From positions 1 through 27,632 of the forward strand of contig JBFGCA010000062.1 in assembly GCA_041567315.1 (NCBI GenBank): a DNA stretch of 27,632 nt. The letters run 5' to 3'. The DNA comes from JBFGCA01 sp041567315. GTDB taxonomy: Bacteria; Acidobacteriota; Thermoanaerobaculia; Multivoradales; JAHEKO01. Below the pieces are notes generated by a model, which searched no databases, had not been told where the DNA came from, and worked only from the letters and a program-made list of their open reading frames with translations. Below, one piece after another: positions 1 through 6,028 of this stretch (position 1 is its first letter; the number at the start of each line of letters is the position of its first letter). The position numbers and the translations under genes are program-made.

Positions 1-84
1 CCGGCCCGGGTGCCCTCTGGCGGTACGCCGCACATCTTCAAGCACCTAAGCCGGCTCGCTACGAGAGCCGGTGAGAAGGTCAGG

Positions 85-250
85 CTAGTGCCCCTGCGGC
101 AGGTACCTTTCCACTCGAGCGACGCTGCGTCCCGCTGGGCGGCGTTGCTCCTCGGTCACGTATAGCCCGATACGCTCAATCGTCGCGCCTTGCCCAGCGG
201 GCGCTTCGCCGCTCTCGGTGTGACAACGAACTTACCGCACGGGACACTAG
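85..250. repeat. CTAG-bordered inverted-repeat element (MITE-like)
   Basis: The element begins with CTAG at 85-88 and ends with CTAG at 247-250. Just inside, GTGCCCCTGCGG (88-99) faces the complement of CCGCACGGGACAC (235-247), so the ends are imperfect terminal inverted repeats of about 17 bases with a one-base indel. A second internal pair, CCCGCTGGGC near 133 and GCCCAGCGGG near 193, would form a hairpin. TA inside CTAG at both borders fits the TA target duplication of IS630/Tc1-type transposons, which is family knowledge. No transposase is encoded. The middle shares short blocks (GCGTTGC.CTCCTCG, GTCGCG.CGCCT) with the element at 26455. Mobility is inferred. Confidence 0.5.
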
Positions 251-298
251 CTGCTAGCCGCCCCGGCCGGCCCCGTCCGGCGGGCGCCCCGACTCCTG

Positions 299-304
299 TA
301 GACT
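299..304 (+). promoter_or_regulatory. Possible -10 hexamer for rel
   Basis: TAGACT stands out in a GC-rich leader about 60 bases before the rel start. The same hexamer occurs about 60 bases before the HEAT lipoprotein gene near the right end. No -35 box is recognisable at normal spacing, so this is a weak call. Confidence 0.3.
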
Positions 305-361
305 GAGAGATCGGCCCCGGCTCGCCGCGGGCGCCACCTCGGGCCGCGGGCGGCCGGGCCG

Positions 362-2605
362 GTGCCGCCGATGCCCACGCCCCGCCGCGCCGCCCAGGAT
401 CGCGTCCCGCCGCCGGTGGTGCCGCGCCCGGGGGTCTCCTTCGAGGACGTGGTCGAGAGGCTGCGCGACGGCGGTCGCCTGATCGACCGCCGGCTGCTCG
501 AAGAGGCCTACGCCTTTTCCCGCGAGATGCACGCCGATCAGGTGCGGCGCTCGGGCGAGCCCTACCTGACCCACCCGCTCCAGGTCGCCTACATCCTGGC
601 CGAGCTGGGGTTCGACGAGACCTGCGTGGCGGTGGCCCTGCTCCACGACGTGCTCGAGGACACCCTGAGCTCCCGGGAGGCGCTCGGCGAGCGGTTCGGG
701 GAGGAGCTGGCCGAGCTGGTGGACGGCGTCACCAAGATCGGCCAGCACTCCTACGTGCGGCGCGACGAGGCGCAGGCCGAGACCTTCCGCAAGCTGATCC
801 TGGCCTCCGCCAAGGACATCCGGGTGATCGTCGTCAAGCTCGCCGACCGCCTCCACAACATGATGACCCTCGAGCACCTCGACGAGGAGTCGCGGCAGCG
901 AATCGCCCAGGAGACCCTGGAGATCTACGCTCCCACCGCCCACCGGCTGGGGATGTCGAGGGTGCAGGGGGAGCTCGAGGACCTCGCCTTCTACCACCTG
1001 CACCGGGCCGAGTTCGGGGAGCTCCACGAGGCCCTGGCCCAGAAGCTCAAGGTCGACAAGGGGACCACCGAGCGCCTCCGGCTGCGCTTCGAGCAACTGC
1101 TGGCCGAGGCCGAGATCGACGCCCAGATCAGCTCACGGGTCAAGCGCTACTTCTCGATCTACCGCAAGCTGAAGCGCCGCGGCATCGACATCTCGCAGCT
1201 CTACGACTACCTGGCATTCCGCATCGTCACCGGCAGCGTTCGCGACTGCTACGCGGCGCTGGGGGTGGCGCACCAGGCCTGGCGGCCGATCCCCGGCCGC
1301 TTCAAGGACTACATCGCCATGCCCAAGCCAAACCTCTACCAGTCGCTCCACACGACGCTGGTGGGCTCGAGCGGGCAGCCGTTCGAGGTCCAGATCCGCA
1401 CCCGCGAGATGGACCTGGTGGCCGAGGAGGGGATCGCCGCCCACTGGCGCTACAAGGAGGGACGGCAGGCGACCTCGCCCACCGACCCCAACCTGCGCTG
1501 GCTGCGGCAGCTGCTGGAGTGGCAGCAGGAAGTGGAGGACCCGCGCACCTTCCTCAACGCGCTGAAGATCGACCTCTACCCCGACGAGGTCTACGTGTTC
1601 AGCCCCAAGGGAGACGTCTTCTCGTTCCCCCGCGGCGCCACGCCGCTCGACTTCGCCTACCGCATCCACACCGACGTCGGCCACCACTGTGTGGGCGCCC
1701 GGGTCAGCGGCCGGCTGGTGCCGCTGCGCACCCCGCTCCAGAACGGCGACATGGTGGAGATCCTGACCAACCCGGGCCGCCACCCGAGCCGCGACTGGCT
1801 GGGGTTCGTGGTCACCTCGCGGGCCAAGAGCAAGATCCGCCAGTGGCTCAACACCGAGCAGAAGAAGCGCGCCACCGAGATCGGCCGGCGGCTGTTCGAG
1901 CGCGAGGTCAGGAAGTTCAAGACCCCGCTCAAGCAGGTGCTGGAGAGCCCGGCCCTGGAGGCCTACCTCAAGGCCGAGGGGCTCTCCAAGCTGGAGGACC
2001 TCCACAGCACCATCGGCTTTGGCAAGACCACCGCCCGCCAGGTGCTCGACCGGCTGGCCGGCGACGAGGAGCTGGAGCCGGCCGCCGCCCCCGGGCCGCT
2101 GCGGCGGGCGGTGGCCCGGGTGCTGCCGTTCGGCGGCGGCGGCATCAGCGTCAAGGGTCACGACGATCTGCTGGCCTATCTGGCCAAGTGCTGCCGGCCG
2201 GTCCCCGGCGAGAACATCGTCGGCTTCATCACCCGGGGCCGCGGCGTCTCGGTCCACTCGGCGGAGTGCCCCAACGTCAAGAACCTGCTCTACAACCCGG
2301 AGCGCGAGATCGAGGTCGAGTGGGCCCGTCAGGGCGACGAGGTCTACCCGGTGGTGCTGGTCATCGAGACCGAGGACCATCCGGGGCTGCTGGCCCGCCT
2401 CACCGAGGCGATCGCCAAGCACAACTCCAACATCCGCCAGTTCGAGGCCGCCACCGACACCGGGCGGGGGCTGATCGAAGTGGTCGTCGAGGTCCGCAAC
2501 CGCAAGCACCTGGAGAAGCTGCGGCAGAGCCTGAGGGCGGTCTCCGGGGTGCTGGGGGTGGACCGCCGGATGGCGGGCGTCGAGCCCGGACAACTACCCG
2601 AGTAG
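362..2605 (+). CDS. rel: Bifunctional (p)ppGpp synthetase/hydrolase (RelA/SpoT family)
   Basis: This long RSH enzyme makes and degrades the alarmone (p)ppGpp in the cytoplasm. Its 747 residues match the usual length. Domains in order: an HD hydrolase domain with H71, the H95-D96 pair in LLHDVLEDT and D162 in ADRLHN; a synthetase domain with SIYRKLKRRG and PGRFKDYIAMPKPN (313-316 is RFKD, the RXKD form found in bifunctional enzymes, not the EXDD of E. coli RelA); a TGS domain at about 405-468; a zinc-binding region with C610, C611, H632 and C636; and a C-terminal ACT domain from about 662. All key residues of both active sites are present, so both activities are expected. The start is GTG 362 or ATG 371; no Shine-Dalgarno decides between them. 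It is transcribed alone, facing rpmB. Confidence 0.96.
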   Translation: MPPMPTPRRAAQDRVPPPVVPRPGVSFEDVVERLRDGGRLIDRRLLEEAYAFSREMHADQVRRSGEPYLTHPLQVAYILAELGFDETCVAVALLHDVLEDTLSSREALGERFGEELAELVDGVTKIGQHSYVRRDEAQAETFRKLILASAKDIRVIVVKLADRLHNMMTLEHLDEESRQRIAQETLEIYAPTAHRLGMSRVQGELEDLAFYHLHRAEFGELHEALAQKLKVDKGTTERLRLRFEQLLAEAEIDAQISSRVKRYFSIYRKLKRRGIDISQLYDYLAFRIVTGSVRDCYAALGVAHQAWRPIPGRFKDYIAMPKPNLYQSLHTTLVGSSGQPFEVQIRTREMDLVAEEGIAAHWRYKEGRQATSPTDPNLRWLRQLLEWQQEVEDPRTFLNALKIDLYPDEVYVFSPKGDVFSFPRGATPLDFAYRIHTDVGHHCVGARVSGRLVPLRTPLQNGDMVEILTNPGRHPSRDWLGFVVTSRAKSKIRQWLNTEQKKRATEIGRRLFEREVRKFKTPLKQVLESPALEAYLKAEGLSKLEDLHSTIGFGKTTARQVLDRLAGDEELEPAAAPGPLRRAVARVLPFGGGGISVKGHDDLLAYLAKCCRPVPGENIVGFITRGRGVSVHSAECPNVKNLLYNPEREIEVEWARQGDEVYPVVLVIETEDHPGLLARLTEAIAKHNSNIRQFEAATDTGRGLIEVVVEVRNRKHLEKLRQSLRAVSGVLGVDRRMAGVEPGQLPE

Positions 2606-2677
2606 TTTTTGGGTCTGACCTCCCTCCCGGGGAGGCCCGGCGGCCGGGCGGTGGGGCGGGGCTGGAGGATCGTCGGG

Positions 2678-2908
2678 TTAGGACTGGGCCTCGGTGGCTT
2701 CCGGACGCCAGGTGCGGGGGGCGGGCTTGTGGACGCGGCCGCTGCGGATGCAGCGGGTGCACACCCAGACTCGCTGGGCAACGCCGTCGATCACCGCCCG
2801 CACCCGCTGGAGGTTCGGGACCCAGGTCCGCGAGGTCACGTTGTGGGCGTGGCTGACGCTCCGCCCGGTGACCGTCTTCTTGCCGCAGAGGGCGCACTTC
2901 TTGGCCAT
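2678..2908 (-). CDS. rpmB: 50S ribosomal protein L28, zinc-binding form
   Basis: This 76-residue protein is a component of the large ribosomal subunit. It opens with MAKKCALCGKKTVTGRSVSH, the typical L28 start, and continues with HNVTSRTWVPNLQ. Two CxxC pairs (C5/C8 and C50/C53) mark the zinc-containing C+ form; many genomes also carry or substitute a C- paralogue used in zinc starvation. An AAGGAG Shine-Dalgarno lies 9 bases before the ATG. The gene stands alone, convergent with rel and divergent from pilM, with its own good promoter upstream. The C-terminal tail after the second CxxC (about 20 residues, rich in R, P and E) is slightly longer than in minimal L28 proteins. Confidence 0.97.
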   Translation of the reverse strand: MAKKCALCGKKTVTGRSVSHAHNVTSRTWVPNLQRVRAVIDGVAQRVWVCTRCIRSGRVHKPAPRTWRPEATEAQS

Positions 2909-2946
2909 GTGAGGGATCTCCTTGACATCTCCAAAACGAGCTGCTT

Positions 2947-2975
2947 ACGTTAGCAAACGGTGACGGATCTGCCAA
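2947..2975 (-). promoter_or_regulatory. Sigma70-type promoter of rpmB
   Basis: On the minus strand, TTGGCA (2975-2970), a 17-base spacer and TAACGT (2952-2947) form a near-consensus housekeeping promoter. It lies about 40 bases before the rpmB start and is backed by the AAGGAG ribosome binding site. Confidence 0.6.
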
Positions 2976-3027
2976 GACCGGCCGGCAAGAACGGGGGCGC
3001 GCGGCCGGGCGGCCGTGGAGCCCGGCC

Positions 3028-3057
3028 TTGACAGACCGCGAAGCCGTGGGCTAGTTT
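3028..3057 (+). promoter_or_regulatory. Sigma70-type promoter of the pil cluster
   Basis: A perfect TTGACA (3028-3033), an 18-base spacer and TAGTTT (3052-3057) lie 70 bases before the pilM start. The stretch 3050-3115 is the most AT-rich part of this region, as expected of a promoter and leader. It is divergent from the rpmB promoter, and the two -35 boxes are about 50 bases apart. Confidence 0.6.
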
Positions 3058-3126
3058 ACAGTGTTGCTTTAAGGACCTGGGCTCAAAGTAGCATAAACAC
3101 GATGTTTTCAGGGGGATCCTGAGGCC

Positions 3127-4185
3127 GTGATTTTCGGGCGTTCGCGTGGGGTTGTGGGGCTCGACATCGGCAGCTCCGCCGTCAAGCTGGTGGAGCTCAA
3201 GGAGCGCCGGTCGGGCGAGTTCCACCTTCAGCGGGTGGGCCTCGAGCCGCTCTCCCCCGAGGCCATCGTCGACGGCTCCATCATGGATTCCTCGCTGGTC
3301 GTCGACGCCATCCAGAAGCTGGCCGACGAGACCGGCGCCCGCTCGCCGAACTTCGCGACCTCCGTCTCCGGGCACTCGGTCATCATCAAGAAGATCCAGG
3401 TGCCGGCGATGCCGCCCGACGAGCTGGAGGAGTCGATCCAGTGGGAGGCCGAGCAGTACATCCCCTTCGACATCAACGACGTGCGGCTCGACTACGTGGT
3501 GCTGTCGGAGGGCGAGAGTGGCCGCGACAGCATGGAAGTGCTGCTGGTGGCGGTCAAGCGTGACAAGGTCAACGACTACGTGTCGGTGATCAGCCAGTGC
3601 GGCAAGACCCCGGTGGTGGTGGACCTCGACGCCTTCGCCGTCCAGAACGCCTACGAGATCAACTACGACCTCGACCCCGGTAAGGTGGTGGCGCTGGTCA
3701 ACATGGGCGCCGGCGTCACCACGATCAACATCCTGGCCCACGGCGCCACCGTCTTCTGGCGCGACATCTCGTTCGGCGGCAACCAGTTCAGCGAGGCCCT
3801 GCAGCGCGAGTACAACCTGTCCTTCGATCAGGCCGAGCGCGCCAAGCGCGGCGAGCAGGTGGAAGGCTGTACGCCGGCCGAGGCGCGGGCGGTGCTCGAC
3901 GCGGTGTCGGCCGAGATGGCGGCCGAGATCCAGAAGACCTTCGACTTCTTCGCCGCCACCGCCTCCCAGGACGCGGTCGACGAGCTGATGCTCTCGGGCG
4001 GCTGTGCCCAGACCCCCAATCTGCGGGCCGTGCTGCAGGAGCGGTTCGGGGTGCCGGCCGAGCTGCTCAACCCGTTGCGCCGCATCCACTTCCGGGAAAG
4101 CGACTTCGACGTCCACTGGCTCGACTCCATCGGCCCGATGCTGGCGGTGGCGGTGGGTCTGGCGGTGCGCAAGATGGGGGACTAG
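3127..4185 (+). CDS. pilM: Type IV pilus assembly protein PilM (actin-like ATPase)
   Basis: PilM is a cytoplasmic actin-fold protein that binds the N-terminal tail of PilN and links the pilus motor platform to the inner-membrane PilN/PilO pair. The 352-residue protein has the first phosphate loop GLDIGSSAVKLVEL at 11-24, the family signature EAEQYIPFDINDVRLDY, and a late nucleotide-site segment LSGGCAQTPNL, followed by NPLRRI. The length is usual. The start is GTG 3127, preceded by GGGGGAT and GAGG; it lies directly before the conserved N terminus. It heads a tightly spaced run pilM-N-O-P-Q in canonical order. The pilB, pilT and pilC genes and pilins are not in the window. Confidence 0.95.
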   Translation: MIFGRSRGVVGLDIGSSAVKLVELKERRSGEFHLQRVGLEPLSPEAIVDGSIMDSSLVVDAIQKLADETGARSPNFATSVSGHSVIIKKIQVPAMPPDELEESIQWEAEQYIPFDINDVRLDYVVLSEGESGRDSMEVLLVAVKRDKVNDYVSVISQCGKTPVVVDLDAFAVQNAYEINYDLDPGKVVALVNMGAGVTTINILAHGATVFWRDISFGGNQFSEALQREYNLSFDQAERAKRGEQVEGCTPAEARAVLDAVSAEMAAEIQKTFDFFAATASQDAVDELMLSGGCAQTPNLRAVLQERFGVPAELLNPLRRIHFRESDFDVHWLDSIGPMLAVAVGLAVRKMGD

Positions 4186-4203
4186 GAAGCCCGTGGCGGT
4201 TCG

Positions 4204-4815
4204 ATGATCAGGATCAACCTCATCGCCGAAGGCCGGCGGCCGGTCGCCGCCAAGACCCCGCGTCTGACCGGGCTCAAGCCGGCCGGCGACCCCGCTCTGT
4301 GGTGGCTGGCCGGGCTCGTGCTGTTGGGCGCCCTGGTGGCTGGGGGTCACCTGCTGCTGCTCAACAGCCGGGTCAGCACCAAGCAGCAGCAGGTCGCCGA
4401 GGCCCAGAAAGAGGTCGACGAGCTGGCCCCGTTCATCCAGGAGGTGGAGGAGTTCAAGGCCAAGAAGGCGGAGCTGGAGCGCAAGGTCTCGGTGATCAAC
4501 GACCTCAAAGCCAACCAGCACGGCCCGGTGCGGATCATGGACGAGGTGTCCCGGGCGCTGCCCGAGCTGCTGTGGCTCAATCGGCTGGAGGTCAGCGCCA
4601 CGACGATCACCGTCGCCGGCGAGGCCTTCAACACCAACGCGGTGGCCAATTTCATCGAGAATCTGGACCGGGTGCCCGAGTTCCAGGAGCCGATCCTGCG
4701 GGACACCGCCCAACAGGAACAGATCTACACCTTCGTGATCGCCTTCAACTACTCGTACGCCGCCCCGCCCGCCGCGGAGGCCGGAGAGGACCCCGCGGTC
4801 ACGGCCGGAGGCTGA
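4204..4815 (+). CDS. pilN: Type IV pilus inner-membrane protein PilN
   Basis: PilN is a bitopic inner-membrane protein of the alignment complex. Its short cytoplasmic tail docks into PilM and its periplasmic ferredoxin-like domain pairs with PilO. The 203-residue protein begins MIRINLIAEGRRP, matching the INL motif that binds PilM. A single membrane segment, WWLAGLVLLGALVAGGHLLLL, lies at about 33-55. A coiled coil follows (about 60-105, rich in E, K and Q), then a compact periplasmic domain. The C terminus is an A/P/E-rich tail. It starts 18 bases after pilM and ends 4 bases before pilO, so co-transcription is very likely. Confidence 0.92.
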   Translation: MIRINLIAEGRRPVAAKTPRLTGLKPAGDPALWWLAGLVLLGALVAGGHLLLLNSRVSTKQQQVAEAQKEVDELAPFIQEVEEFKAKKAELERKVSVINDLKANQHGPVRIMDEVSRALPELLWLNRLEVSATTITVAGEAFNTNAVANFIENLDRVPEFQEPILRDTAQQEQIYTFVIAFNYSYAAPPAAEAGEDPAVTAGG

Positions 4816-4819
4816 GCCG

Positions 4820-5425
4820 ATGGAGTTCCGCACCGGACTCGAAGGCAAGCCGTGGTACGTGGCCGCCCTCCTCGGGCTGGTGCTGGGGGTGCTGGTCTAC
4901 ATGGGCGCCCAGATGTGGCTGCTCAAGCCGCGCCAGGAGAGCCTGGTACAGCTCGAGGGCCGGCTGGCCAACCTGCAGACCAGGATCCAGGAGGGACGGG
5001 CCGCCCGCCAGCAGCTGCCGCGGTTCCGCGAGGAGGTGCGCAAGCTCGAGCTGCAGCTCGATCGCCTGCTGCGGGTGCTGCCCGCCCGCCGCAACACCCC
5101 CGACCTGCTGCGGCGGATCCGCGCGCTGACCGAACAGGGCGACTTCAACCTGCGCCGCTTCACCCCCGGCAACTTCGTGGACCAGGACTTCTACAGCGAG
5201 TGGCCGATCTCGATCAGCCTCGCCGGCACCTACCACAACCTGGCGATGCTCTTCGACCGCATCTCGCGCTTCTCGCGGGTGATCAACGTCGAGGGTCTGC
5301 GGATCGAGTCGGTCAAGAAGGCGACCGCCGACACCCTCCACACCATCGACGCCAGCTTCACGGCCAAGACCTTCATCTATCGCGACCTGGAGAGCCTGGA
5401 CGGCGGCGAGGAGGCCCAGCCTTGA
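4820..5425 (+). CDS. pilO: Type IV pilus inner-membrane protein PilO
   Basis: PilO heterodimerises with PilN in the inner membrane and periplasm and contacts PilP. The 201-residue protein has a short cytoplasmic start (MEFRTGLEGKPWY), one membrane helix at about 13-36, a long coiled coil at about 37-85, and a periplasmic domain containing GNFVDQDFYSEWPISISLAGTYHNLAMLFDRIS, the region most typical of PilO. Length and order match the family. The stop TGA overlaps the pilP TTG start (TTGA), indicating translational coupling. Confidence 0.93.
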   Translation: MEFRTGLEGKPWYVAALLGLVLGVLVYMGAQMWLLKPRQESLVQLEGRLANLQTRIQEGRAARQQLPRFREEVRKLELQLDRLLRVLPARRNTPDLLRRIRALTEQGDFNLRRFTPGNFVDQDFYSEWPISISLAGTYHNLAMLFDRISRFSRVINVEGLRIESVKKATADTLHTIDASFTAKTFIYRDLESLDGGEEAQP

Positions 5426-5994
5426 GCGGCTGGCGAGCGCACCGCGCCGGACTCGCGGCCGCCCTCCTGGCGGTTCTGCTGCTGCTGGGCGGCCCGTGGG
5501 CGCCGGCGGTGCGGGCGCAGGGCGAGCCGGGCACCGAGCCCGAGGCCGAGCAGGGACAGGAGACGGCGGGTGAGCCGGGACTCTTCGAAGGCGAGGTCGC
5601 CGGCGACCTGGAGATCGACGCCCTGCTCGAGGACGACGAAACGGTGCTCGCCGGGGGCGGCTACACCTACGACCCCGGCAGCCGCCGCGACCCCTTCAAG
5701 TCGCTGCTGGAGGCGCGGGAGGGGCCGATGCTGCGCGGCCCCCGCCCCGAGGGCATCCCCGGGCTGCTGATCGACGAGACCGATCTGACCGGGATCTTCG
5801 TGACCCTGGAGGGGCCCGTGGCCCAGGTGCGGGCGGCGGACCGTGGCGAGAGCTATCTGGTGCGGGTCGGCGACCAGCTCTACGACGGCGACGTGGTGAG
5901 CATCGCGGACAACGAGGTTGTGTTCAAGCAGATCGTGGACGACCCGACGGCGTTGAAGCCGTTCCGTGAGGTGGTCAAGAAGCTCAACCCGTGA
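5422..5994 (+). CDS. pilP: Type IV pilus assembly protein PilP
   Basis: PilP is the periplasmic connector between the PilN/PilO pair and the secretin. The start is TTG 5422, overlapping the pilO stop; the open frame continues far upstream but only as a shadow of pilO. The 190-residue product has a signal peptide (GLAAALLAVLLLLGGPWAPAVRA) with a likely type I cleavage after AVRA. An acidic disordered stretch follows, then the PilP domain with YDPGSRRDPFKSLL and a C-terminal beta domain containing YLVRVGDQLYDGDVVSI. There is no cysteine at the signal-peptide end, whereas many PilP proteins are lipoproteins. The next gene, pilQ, does carry a lipobox. Confidence 0.9.
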   Translation: MSGWRAHRAGLAAALLAVLLLLGGPWAPAVRAQGEPGTEPEAEQGQETAGEPGLFEGEVAGDLEIDALLEDDETVLAGGGYTYDPGSRRDPFKSLLEAREGPMLRGPRPEGIPGLLIDETDLTGIFVTLEGPVAQVRAADRGESYLVRVGDQLYDGDVVSIADNEVVFKQIVDDPTALKPFREVVKKLNP

Positions 5995-6028
5995 GCCGTC
6001 CGAGGACCGCGGGAGGGAGGCGAGCGCC

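Larger units (their letters stand above)
1..361. other. Gene-free leader region before rel
   Basis: No convincing coding region, tRNA or rRNA is visible in these 361 bases. A hairpin with 7-base arms lies at 51-57 and 65-71. An inverted-repeat element occupies 85-250. The last hundred bases are very GC-rich and hold a possible -10 hexamer for rel. A short open frame ending near 74 does not resemble a protein family I know, and an upstream gene fragment cannot be excluded because the window starts here. Confidence 0.6.

Noticed and set aside
1..84. tRNA or 3' end of an upstream gene
   Set aside because: No cloverleaf can be drawn, and the short open frame has no recognisable protein features.
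254..1096. Long minus-strand open frame opposite rel
   Set aside because: High GC gives long frames on the opposite strand; the translation is low-complexity and rel on + has full domain support.
2606..2677. Intrinsic terminator between rel and rpmB
   Set aside because: GC hairpins exist (2635-2649), but the T run precedes the stem on + and no T run follows on either strand.
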